Notes under the pieces: model-generated
The model's database searches: none
Seen by the model: only the letters and a program-made list of their open reading frames with translations
Told to the model about the DNA's origin: nothing
NCBI GenBank assembly: GCA_030512295.1
Contig: JAULSR010000002.1
Coordinates: 2,790,001-2,854,000, forward strand
Source: Bombardia bombarda
Taxonomy: Eukaryota > Ascomycota > Sordariomycetes > Sordariales > Lasiosphaeriaceae
DNA length: 64,000 nucleotides
Direction: 5' to 3'
Position numbers and translations under genes: made by a program
Shown: positions 11,801-23,176 of the stretch, one piece after another
Layout: every line of letters starts with the position of its first letter
Position numbering within the stretch: the stretch's first letter is position 1

Positions 11801-14647
11801 CGCGCCCACCGCCCAAGATTCCCTTCCCCCAAATCCATCATTGGGCATGGCGTCGCATTGTTCTTTTTTTCTGTGCCTCTTCCCCCCTCCGACCCCCCTT
11901 TTTCCCCTCATCCATCACCTACAAGCAGCCCTTTTACCCCCCCACACACACACAACACATCCCCATGGTGGTGCATGGTGCGTTGCTCCTTCGGGAAAGT
12001 TGGGGGCTGGTGGTTGGCTGGTTGGACGAAACAGACCATGCAGCCGACATCACTGCATTGATCCTCACACCTTTTTTTTTTCTGCCCCTTCGTGTTTGTC
12101 TGCTAGCACTTTTTTTGACAATCATCAATATTTTTTTTCTAATCGCCGCGTCGGGTTGCATCCCGCAACCAGTCGTCCAATAGGCATTTTGGGATTTCCC
12201 GATAAGTAGAATTACTAGGGAGGCCGTCATCACCTAACATATCCACCCCGGATTCTCGGGCAGATGCCGAACCTACCAACGGTTTGGTCGTTTGCTTGCT
12301 CTCACCGCTCTATTGATCACCCAGTGCGGAAGGAGAGTAAGAGAAGGAAAGAAAAAATAAAAAGTCTCCAAGCAAGGGATGATGTGATGTGGGGAGGTAA
12401 AAGCAGAAACAGAACCCCCCGCGCCTTGAAATCTCTTGAACCTCCCTTTCTTTGTCCATCCTTCCCTCAACATGGCAGTTGACATCTTCCCCCATCTCTA
12501 TCTCTAGCTATCTCTGATGTCAGGGACGACGGGCAGATAGATGGCGGCGCGCTCGCCCGCTTGATACTGTCTCTCGTACGTCTTCTGTTGTTCCCGTTCC
12601 CGTTGTGGAGCCCTTTTCTTTGCTAATCAAACTGTTGATGTCATTACGCTTCACCATTTCGCTTTATTTTACTACGGCGAAAAGGCAGCTAGGACATTGG
12701 TAATGCAGGGCGCACGTGTAGGTAGTTTGTACACATGCAGGAGGTGTGTATCCATAACTCGTATAAATTGCGGGTAACCAGAATTGGTACGTCTTGGTAT
12801 CGATGCCATCATGATGAAGATCGTTTGTTGGTGATTTAAGTAATGCAAAGTTACGTATGTGAGATGACAATCGAATGTTGTACTGGTAAAAGCAAAACGT
12901 TATATGCCTAAATAAGTCAAGAAGCATCCATTGTTTAGTAATATGTTCATGCTTATGCTGCAGATATATGTATAATATATAACATCATAACAGCGAAAGC
13001 AAATACTAATAGAGGTTAGGATCCTCCCTAAAAGACTTCATAACCATCACAGGACTCGCGCCTTCAGTTGCTCGCATAGAAAGTACCGCAGGTAGCACGG
13101 TATCGAGATGTAACACTTTGCAAAACTAAGCAAGGACAGTTATCATTGCAGGATAAAACGAGAGAACAAAAGTCTCACAGTTGTCGACATAAAGTCGGCG
13201 ACAATTCATCTTTATAGCTACAGACGCAGAACCAGATGCACATATACCTGCATGCGCATCATGTGCTCTGCATACACGTATCTAAGTATCTGTATGCCTA
13301 CGCATCTATGATATGTTATTCGGATTCCCCATTGGTATGAAACGCACACTTGACGTCTCCATGACCAGCCAGTCGGTTTAGTCCGTCGTTTCAGAAACCT
13401 GGGGTACATATAAACTAATGTACATCAATATTCAACTCTTTTATGCTTCGACAAGTGCAGCACGAAGAATAGGACACCTGAGGTCACACGGATGAGTATT
13501 TATTTGGACCAACCTGGGTGACCAGCAGTACTTGGCAAATATTATGAACACGATATAAGATCAAACCCGTAGAAAACCCCACGATAGACTTGTCAGCCCC
13601 AGAAGAGCGAAGACCACAAGTTCTTCTCATCAAATCTACAACGTTCAATAGGCCTTCGCACGTTTGATAGACAACCGTGATCGCCTATACATGCACCCCA
13701 ACAAGCACCTCACTCGCAGAGAGAGACCAAGCAATGAACAGAGTCAAACCTATCATATTACTAAATACTTCTTTTCCCACCTATTTCCATAAAACAAAAC
13801 AAGACATAAAAACAAAAAAACAAGAGTACACACACATATATAAACCAAAAACACCCCTCCATTGCATTGGTCGTTGTCGATTCCACATATGCCTATGATA
13901 TGATACATAAAACTACATTACCGAACAGAGTCAAACTCATCGTTTCCTTTCGTTTCCTTTCTTCCTTCCATCTGTCTTTTGTTTAAACCGGGCGCCCGCA
14001 AGTTTTACGCCGCCGCTGCCGTGTTGTGACCTGGCCATGTGTTATAGTAAGTAGGGTGTGTGTGTGCGTGTGTGTTTGTGCGTGTTATGTGTACGCATGG
14101 AAAAAGAAACGCTCTCTCCCATTTCGCTATTGAAGTTCAGTCTTTTCCCCTAAAGACTTTCCCTACTTGCGCTCCCTATCCCCCTATCTCCCTTAATCCA
14201 CCCTCTTGTGGTTATTATCATTCGTCTACAAACCAAACGCCATCCTATGATAATGTCAACTTAAGCGCCGAATGCTTTGTTTTTTAAAAAAGAGAGGAAG
14301 AGCGCAGCTCAAAAACATAGAGCATACACACAACCCGACCCGCTCAATCCAGAATACGAATGCCAATTCGCCTTGCTCGCTAAGGCTCGTAGTAAGTTAT
14401 GTTTTTGTAATCAACTGAAGATGCCATGCATCCCCGAAGCCCCCCCTCTCCCCCATCCCATTCTTACGACCCTTGTTGACCCAGGCAAGAGTGCAATCGG
14501 CGGCGAGGACGCAGGGAATCGAGAATCCGCCGTGAATCGAGGCAGGTCGAGGATGGGTGCTTAAACTGGCGAGGAGCCCAGTATAGCCGCGAATCGTTCC
14601 GCGACCTATTCAACAGACAAAACATGTAAGCCAAACCAAATACCAAA
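8827..14647. other. 5.8 kb region without a supported gene
   Basis: This separates the start of the GDS1-type gene from the 3' end of NOT1. Open frames here, including one of 391 codons at 9171-10346, have erratic composition, no recognisable domain and no splice structure, so I do not call them. From about 8850 to 12600 the sequence is rich in T/C tracts and short A or T runs, like long leaders of fungal regulatory genes. From about 12650 to 14600 it is AT-richer, with (GT)n near 14055-14093. A 14-bp perfect palindrome, TTCGAACGTTCGAA, is at 10172-10185. The most likely content is a long GDS1 promoter and 5' UTR plus the NOT1 3' UTR; an unannotated noncoding RNA is possible. Confidence 0.5.
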
Positions 14648-17600
14648 TTATGCCTCTGCGATTTTTTCTTCCAAAAGTCGACGCACTTCAGGTGCTGCCT
14701 TGATAAATGGCAGGTCAAAGAAGAGATACTTCTCATTCTTGATAAGCTCCAGGACCGTGATCATAAGTCCCCAGGGCTGCGGCCAGTAACCGACCAAGCG
14801 CTCCAGTAGGATGCGGACAATCTGCTGACGTATTTCAGTCTCCTCCGGGTCCGACATGTCGTGGCCAAATATATCGAGGATGGCCTGGCTAAAGTAGTGA
14901 GTTTGCGGGTTGGCGTAGCGAAGCTCGTTGATCATGCTGCTGAGAAGATAATAGTTGGCCTCAGGCGAAAGCTCGGTCGCGAGCATATACAGCGTCTTGA
15001 TGTCTGACGCGTCAGAGACAAAGACTGCTTCGTCAGTTTTGGGAGCCGCGCAGCTGACGGCAAAGTTGCCAATATGTGCCACCACCGCATCAATCACTCG
15101 TCGATTCACAGTGACCGGAACAAAGCCAAAAGTCGACGATGTGCCCTCTGGCTGGCTGATAGCATGGCTGATCTGGGCAATAGCGTCTTCCGAGGGGCCT
15201 TGCAGAAGTATCTGCTCAAGAATGTCGAATAGCCCAATTTGGCGAAGCTGGCTTGCGGGATCGTATGGGCTGTCAGTTGTCTCCTTCACATCGGGAATTC
15301 TTTCGACTTTGAGACCCGCCTGGAAGGGGTCTGCCAGCTTTGCAAACGAGCCCGGGCTCGCTGATAGTATCATATTTATCAGCTGCGCGGCGTGCGGCGG
15401 CAGGCACTGGTAAAGCGGTACATGGTGGGCGGCAAGATACTCTGGGAAATCATGATGCAGGATTACCAGCAACTTCAAGACCGATTGATAGATCTCCTTG
15501 GCAAGAGACGAAACCTCTAAGGGCTTCAGGAGGTCGCCAAGGTACAGCAGAAGCTCCTGAAGCAAAATTGTAAAAGGTGCCCAGCCTGCATCATTGGCCA
15601 TGCGAAGAATCGCGGGCAAGAAAACGCGGTGGGTAACGAGGCTAATCCAGCCGAATAGGAAGGAAGGATAAAGGCTCGGTCGAAGATCGTATAAGCGTGC
15701 CGCAAATTTCAGAATAATCCGATCACGATCGACTTCTGTAAGCTGCTCAGATATGGAACCAACCTCATGGAGAAGTATTGAGAAGAATCTGAAAAACATT
15801 CGTTGGTTGAAATGCTCTGCGCGCTTAACATGGTGATTGTTAAGAACTAACACTCCAAGGGCGAGGATGGAGTCCAAGAAAGAGGCCCGGATGGAGTAGC
15901 CGTCGCTCTCATCTTCATGAGACTTGATGAAGACTACAATCATCTTGACGAGAGCATCAATTGCTTTATAGCCCTCCGTGGAGTTGCCACCAGAGTGAGC
16001 GTTCTGCTCAAACCGGTCAACTGATTTGTCGATCGCCTGGCGGGCAAAGATGAAGAAATCTTCCTTGTTGGCAATCACTCGCCTCGAGTGCATCTGCTGC
16101 ACAAAGATAATGGCTGCTTTGTCAGACGCACAGGGGTTATTGCAGAGATGGACCCATTCATCAAAAACGTAGTCCATCTGATCCTGTTGAATGGCGCTCA
16201 GCTCTTCAGGAGTCAGATCTGAGCGTTCAGGGAGTGGGGCTAGAACTTTGGACTTGAAGCGTTGCCCTGCAGGAACCTCTGGCTCCTCCGCAATCCAAGT
16301 CCACGCTTCCTCCAAGCTGCGAACAAAATCGGCGTACAAAGCAAGCGGGCTGTCGTTGAGGAGTGTGAGATCCATCAGCTGCTCAAGGAACTCAATAGAA
16401 TTTTCTTTTCTCTGCTGCAGTGCCTTGGACATTGCCATATCGATACGTCTCCAGTCGAGCAGGTCTGTTCCAAGAAGCGCAGCAATGAGTGGCAAATTGA
16501 GGAGATTCTGGCCTGGCTGCTGGTGGAACAAGCTGCGAACCTGCTGGCTGGTGGCAGACCCGGCAACCTTGCGAATAGTCTCGAGAACATGGACAAGACT
16601 CTCGAGCAATAAACTGTCCTCGGGTTGCCGGAACAGAAGCTGAGAGATTTGAGTAGCAGCAAAGGAAGCAAAGTCTTCTGATGTTTGTTGAGTCTTGATG
16701 ATGTTCTGGACCAGGGCGTCAATAACATCCAGCACAGGGTGCCCTCTAGGCAGGTCACCAAAATGCTCTTCCGGAGCATTTGGAGCTGCCGTAGAGAGTT
16801 GTTCCAGAAGCCTGTTGACCTTGTCAGCAGCACTTCGAGCATCCAGTTGATTGATCCCGGTTTGCCGTCCATTGGCCAGTGGAGCATGGGCTTGAGGATA
16901 GTGTGGGATCTGGACGCTAAGATGCGGCATTGCGGGGGTCTCGGCGGGCGTAGGGATGCTCGTGATAGCGTTGAATTGATCTCCAAGCACCTCGTTCGCA
17001 AGAGACCTGGCATCTGATGTAGATGCTACATGAGAGGGAGTGACTGCAGTAGCCGTTATCCTGGGTTGCCGAGCGAAGTCCTCATATATGGCCATCTGTT
17101 CTGCATTCAGTCCAGCGACATTCGGGTTGAGCTTGAAGGGACTGGGAATGGTCAACGCCCAGCGACTCAAGCTGGGATCGATGAATGGCTCCGAGGGTCT
17201 TGTGGCTCGGTGGCGCCGGCGTGCTTCGAGCTCGGCCTCGATCATCTCCTCAATTTCAGGCACAGCACGCTCTTCAGCCGACTTCTCAATTACGCCAGAA
17301 GCGAGATCAAGGTTGGAATTAACACACAGCATGATAATCCCTTCTGGCAGGCCCTGAGGTAGTTCAGTAGAAAAGTTGCGCAAGTAATTGGCAAAATTGG
17401 CGCGAAGGGGCTCCTTGGAGGTCACGAGAGCAAGACTACCGGCCGTAGACTTGACCATGTTGATGGCTGAACTCCGGACACGCATCTCATCCGGTTCGAT
17501 CGCAAAGTCTTTGTGGATCATTTGCTGGGTAGAAATAGCAGCTATTGTGACGGACCTATCAACAACTGGCTGTATGATATCTTGCAACGCACGGGTGAGT

Positions 17601-20600
17601 GCCTGGCGAACAAGTTCGTGCAGCTTAGCAGCGCTGATGACTTCGGTTTGTGGGATTGTCAGGCTTGGCCCAAGATCGGGGATCGCTGGAAGAGCTGCAT
17701 GAACTGAGAGAGCACCGGTAGCACTGGGCATTCCATTGAGGGAAAGGTTTTCGAAAGTGTCGAGTGTTTCTTGCTCTTGCTCGACGATATCGACTATCTC
17801 CTCGACCGGAGCCCTGTTGAGAATTTCTCCAGACGGCTCAATGCTGAGGTGGTCTAAATTAAGGCCCTTGCAGAGCACCTCAATCTCAAACTTCAGGTTC
17901 AACTTGAGCTCCGCATTATGGTACAACTCAATGAGAAGATGGATAATATCCATCAGCCAAGGGTTCGGTGGTCGGAATACGTTTGACTTAGATCCCGAAA
18001 GCAGGACCTTGCAGACGAAAGGAATGACGACAATGAGGCGCTTGGTGTCATGCGCCTCCATGAGCAACTGTTTGAAGGCGATATTCTTGTGCTTGATGGG
18101 CTTGTCTCGTGCAAGAGTCAGCAAGCCAAGCCAGCCGCCCAGGTTCCTAAGATGAGCCCTTTCAGTGGGGTTTGTCAGAGTGATTTTCGAACTCAGCATC
18201 CGTGAGACGCTGATGTACGTCTCCCGCATTACTTCGCTCCACAGAGTCCTGTCTTCGAACTGTTTGACGAGTTCAAAATATACTTGATGGTAGTTAGGCT
18301 GCATCTTGGCCCGTTCCTCCACCAAATGACTGGCAAACCATTGCTGGTGCTTCGCATCCAACATCTCACGAAGTTCCCTAAACATGGAATTTAGAGTTGT
18401 ATCGGTGAGATTGTTGAGAACGAATTGAATCTTGCCCTGGGCGTTCTCATCAGGGTCTTCGAAATCGAGTCCGAGGGTAGGAGGGTCGACATTAACTGAT
18501 GCGAACGGAGGGTGCTCTGATACCAATGGGGTAGGCGATTGGAAGTGAACCGAATCGTCGATCGTGCCGTTAATCAGTTCGCCGTCGTCGCCCCTGCGCA
18601 TACGTGATATCGCTAATTCTTTCGCTACCTCTTCCTCATGCTGACGAACCACGTCCTCCGCCTTTTTCCACGCCTCAGTTCCCTGAAGACCCGGTATCTG
18701 GATAAGTTGTTTGCAGAATCCCGGCCACTCGCGAAGTCGGGAGAAGAGTTGCATAAGAGCCTGTAAACCGAACTTGTACATTGATTCGTCGGGGTGGTGG
18801 TCTCTAACCGCCTCTAGAATCATGCCTAATCCGATCTGAAGGGGCAGGTCCGAGATCAGTTTGTGCGAAATGATGCCACCAAATAGTACGGAGGTTGTAG
18901 CGAGTGCTTCGAGAGGATAATCCACGTAGTGCGAGTACTCGTCGAACAGGCCGTGGATCATGCAGGCGAATACATCCTGGTCCAGAGGCTCTCGGGACTT
19001 TTTGTAACTTTCGAGGATTTCGACTATATCGCGAACCTGTATGTCATCGCTGTACATCCTTCTGTAATGCTCCTCCATCTTGGCCACAGCTTCTTGGGGG
19101 AGGGCATTACCACTCCGTCCATTGGCATCGATGATGTCGTCAAAACCCTCACCGTAGTTGATGAGCCTCGGATAGACGGTGATGCAGTGCCGTTGGAGTA
19201 CTATCAGGTCCTGAACCGGTTGTTTGGGTAGAAACTCCTCCAGGATCTGCAGCAAGCCCGAAACAGTTCTGACCTGCAGCGTTGTGCTCGTCTTCTCGAC
19301 CGGTTGTCCGTCTGGTGGGCGCTGGTACTCCAGCTCCAAGTCCGCCTTAATCATCAGAAATTGAATCAGCGGCCTAGCCAACTCAGCTTTCTTGTTGGTA
19401 TTGATTTTCGCCCAGTTTTGCAGATCAAGATATCCCTCCGAGTGAGCCAAAGCGGCAAGATCAAGCCCGAACCCGTTGTGAAGGTAGACAAGCTCTTCAA
19501 GCCAGCCGTGCCGAACTGCGTGCTCAAAAATTATTGACAGAGTAATGGGCTTCGAAGCATGCGTATCAATCAGCCTCTGCTTCACCCACTGCCTGTCTCT
19601 TCTCCACAGACTGTCCATGACGAAGTCGGGGTCGTGTGATTTGGATAGGAATAGATCGAATAGTGATACAAGCGTCTCTTCTGCCGTAGCTGGCCACGGT
19701 TTCGGTACCCCGAATGCCGATACAACGAAGGTGGATAGGTTAGGAACTACCACGTCTTGGAAGAGGCGTTTAGCCTCAGTGCTCCGCGATGCATGCGGGG
19801 AATGAAGGGCCACGTTGAACACAGCAGAGAGCGCAGCTTCTGATACGAGAGGGTGCCTCACGGCGTACGCAGCTGTATCCTGGATCGATTTGGCCGAGTT
19901 TGCGTACTCGTCCAGAGAAAACGTAGGCTTCAGCCCGGGGATCGTGGTTGCGTCCAATTGCTCGGGCTTCAGGGATGCGTATGCACAAATGAAGGATAGC
20001 TGAGTCTCGGCGTTTTCCCATTCACCGCCCCACAAGCCCTGAATATCTATGACCTTGCTGTCTTGTCGTGCTATTGGGAGGAGAGCGTTGTAGAGCCGCA
20101 AGAACTGTGCTGATGTGATACGTGCTCCACTGTGATCAAAGTAGGACACCACGTCCTGCCACCTGAAGTTGTCGGGTAGGATCTGCCGTAGAGCTGCAAC
20201 AAGAACGGAAGGATTGTGGCTTGGGGTCTGGCTGATGGTCGTGTACATCAAGGCAATGGAAACTTGCTCCTCGCTGATTTGATTGTTCACGGGTCGATTT
20301 TGGAGATAACCGATGCATGTCTCCTCGTCTATCGTGAACTCGGGCCCGGTTCGGTGGATGTAAAGAGCTAATGTGTTTGGTGGCTTATCGGCGAGGAGAC
20401 GCACCAAGTCGAGTGCGGCGAGGACCTGTGATGGAGGTGGGCTGGATGCATCTTGCGACTGGCGGTATCGACTCTGGACTTCTTGTGCCAACTCCTTCTT
20501 GGCGGCGGCATTGAAGTTTGGTGGATGAAGCTGAATAAAGCGGTCAAGGAGCGAGGCAATGAAGTCGGGCCCTAGTTCAGGATGGTCCCCAGTCGGCGGA

Positions 20601-21557
20601 GGCTGGCTAAGGATATTGACAAATGTGGGGAAGTTTGTTGAGAGAATAGCATCCGCTAAGCGGGACAATGTCAGCAGGAGAGGCGACAGAGCTTATAAAG
20701 CTCACAGTTTGTAACATATGTTGGTGAGACTTACCTTTTGTCTTTAGATCCGTCTTGGGGCCGAGCTTGAAGGCAAGCGCAAGGACTGTCTTCTCCAAGG
20801 CATCCAGCTGGAAATGCTCCATGAAGGTGGACAGATCGAAGTCTCGAAAGATGTCCTCTGTGCCCGTCTCGATGGATTCGGCAATCTTCCTCGCTTGGCT
20901 AAAATCTGTAGACAGCTTCCGCATCTCTTGGACGAGGAGATGGTGATTCCCAGAATTTGTAACCGGACGGTTCAGGCCGGGGAAGATTTGGGTGGCATTC
21001 GCGGCCACCATGCGCGCAAAGTATTTCGTAAAGACATCCATGCCGTGTTCATCGATCAGCTAGAGGGGAGAGGTCAGCGCGACTAGCTTCAGAGACAAAA
21101 AGACCGAGGTTGAGGCGGTGGCAGGGCATGGCATGGCAGGGCATGGCATGGCTGGGCAGGGAAGGGTCGGCAGGCTGGCAGGATGGCAGGCAGGCTGGCA
21201 AGCACGCAAGTAGGGGCAGGCAGTACGAATAGTTGGTGGGAGGTAGGACAGATGGTGCAGGCGGGGCAGTAGTTCAAGAAAAGGTGGCGTCGCACGTACT
21301 TTTCTGAGGGATTCGGCTTGTAAGTCCCACTTGTGAGGATCGTCCTTATCCTCCCTGATGGTGCTCAGGAGGAGATAGACCTGGGCGACGACAATCTTTG
21401 TCAGGGAGTTGGTCCCAGTGGGGCTGCTGGTACTGGGGCTGGCACCCGCACTCAGCGCACCAGCGTGGGAGGGATGTGGAGAGTGACCGAGGCCAGTGTA
21501 GAGGGGCGGCGCGGTTGGGTTCGGCGAGAAAGATCCCGTTCTGGGTTGAGGGACCAT
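14648..21557 (-). CDS. NOT1: CCR4-NOT complex scaffold subunit NOT1
   Basis: Exons are 21300..21557, 20735..21059 and 14648..20655, which sum to 2196 residues, normal for filamentous fungi. Introns are 21060..21299 (repeat-rich) and 20656..20734. The second exon begins LIDEHGMDVFTKYF, a conserved NOT1 segment. The CAF1-binding MIF4G-like region starts near residue 930 (KIQFVLNNLTDTTLNSMF). The CAF40/CNOT9-binding DUF3819 region is near 1200-1290 (VVDRSVTIAAISTQQMIHKD). The C-terminal NOT1 superfamily domain runs from about 1845 to the end (RLYDLRPSLYPSFLFGWISL). NOT1 holds the Caf1/Ccr4 deadenylases, Caf40 and the Not2/Not3-5 module together in mRNA decay and translational repression. The first Met of the upstream exon is used because an in-frame stop lies just before it; another 5' exon cannot be excluded. 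Confidence 0.95.
21114..21205. repeat. GGCAT/GGCAG short tandem repeats in NOT1 intron 1
   Basis: Imperfect tandem pentamers and decamers built from GGCATGGCAG and GGCAGGCTGGCAGG fill the middle of the 240-nt intron 21060..21299. The intron keeps a GTACGT donor, a GCTGAC branch site and a CTAG acceptor. Confidence 0.8.
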
Positions 21558-23176
21558 GGAGTAGGTTACCGTCGAGCGTGGAAAGGAGAGATGACGCTGC
21601 TATCCCGTGTCCGGACAGAGCCACGTTCTCCTCGGTGAATGCGTGCGCGCGAGGGCGAGACCGCACAGGGAGCTTTGCTTGCTTCTTTAATTCTCTCTGT
21701 TTCTCTGGGGAAGTCGAGTCGGGCAGGCGGTCGGTGGTCGGAGGCTGGTCGGCTGGAGCCGGGGCGGGAGGCTCTGGGGGAGGCTTGGAGGACCTATTGG
21801 GACTTTTGGGACCTCTGGATCAGTTCTCGTGCGAGAGCTGCGAGAGCGGACAGACGGTGGTGATGAAGTTGGTGCGTCGTGGCGGGGGCTATTGGGCGCA
21901 GAGTCTTGAGGTCTGGTGGGCGAGCCGCACGCGACGCAAAGTCAGAATCGGTCACAAACGTTGATGGATTGGACTTGGGAGCCGGGCTTGGTAGATGTGC
22001 TTTTTCCAACGTGTGAGGTTGATGGAAGAAATGGGTCCCTCGCAGAGCTAGCCTGCCACTCGCTCCTGGACTGTACAGGGGCCCGTGCACCCGTGCGTGC
22101 TGGCCGTTCTGGTCGGGTCGGGGGCTGCCTGACGCCAGAACGGGCCAGTTGATGCCTGGGAATTAGGGCATCAGTCGTCTTACACGTCTGCCGTCGCCCA
22201 GCCAGGTACCGTGCGGGGGGAGGCTGGGCCTGTCCTCTTTCTCGACTGGGCATTTGGGATTTCCATTTCTTTTCAACTTCCAAGCGGCCAATTTAGAGTC
22301 CTACTGCCTCAAATCGTGTGTTTCCATTTCCAACTCATTTACTAGCGTTGACCGATTGTACTGTTGTACACAGTCTAGACCTCCAACCTGGATCTCACAG
22401 GCCTCGCTTTATTTACACCGCTTTTCTACTTATTTGCATCTTGTGAGGTGTCGACAAGAGAGACAAAGATGGTACGGACACATGCATAATAAACGTTGGA
22501 TTGTTTCCACGGTATGGGTCGCACGTTTCCACAAGGCGACCTGGAGCCTGGAGACTGGCGCTGCGCCGTTCACCTGAGCCAGCATGAGCATTTGAAAGGT
22601 CCAACAGATAACATGTGCAGATAACATGTGGCGTTTTATCTGCGTTATTCCGCACGATCATGCTCGAGAATGTCGATGAAAGACGATCATTTCGCCTTCT
22701 TTCTGGAAAGGCTGCTGCAGCACTCTTGCGCATTTCAGCTTCATCAGTCGGCTAGAACGGCAGACTCCAAAGGACGGCTCAATCTTGATGTCTTGGTGTG
22801 TTTGGCTAATGACACCACAAGCCCCAACGAATCAAGCCAATTGCGTGTCCGCGCCAAATTCTCACACTTGGCAGCTCCCAGCCGTAGCGACGACCAATGG
22901 CAGCCGAAGGAGCTGCCCCAAGCTTGCTGCAGAGTGAGGCTCAGCAGCCACCCGCCCATGTCATGGGTGCCATCCTTCACGCTTGTCGCCTGCCTCACTC
23001 AGCCTGATGATCTTCTAAATGAATATCATCTGTTTCTCTTTCCTTGCTTACTGTACATGTTTTTACTTTGTTTAACTCTGGTTCTTCTTCATGCCTCATA
23101 GCTGTGTTTTCTATCGATACACAGTTTATTTGTTTCGTTCTGTTTTCTTATTTCCGCTCTGCAAGACGTCGTCGAT
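21558..23176. promoter_or_regulatory. Divergent intergenic region, NOT1 / hydrolase-CorA gene
   Basis: These 1.6 kb separate divergent starts. A perfect 13-bp tandem duplication, CAGATAACATGTG, at 22605-22617 and 22618-22630 carries two GATA-factor-like AGATAA sites. A CCAAT motif lies near 22884. Open frames here look random and are not called. Confidence 0.5.
22605..22630. repeat. Two perfect copies of a 13-bp unit with GATA motifs
   Basis: CAGATAACATGTG occurs twice without spacer, about 550 bp upstream of the hydrolase-CorA start codon. Each copy holds AGATAA, the core recognised by fungal GATA zinc-finger regulators. Confidence 0.85.
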
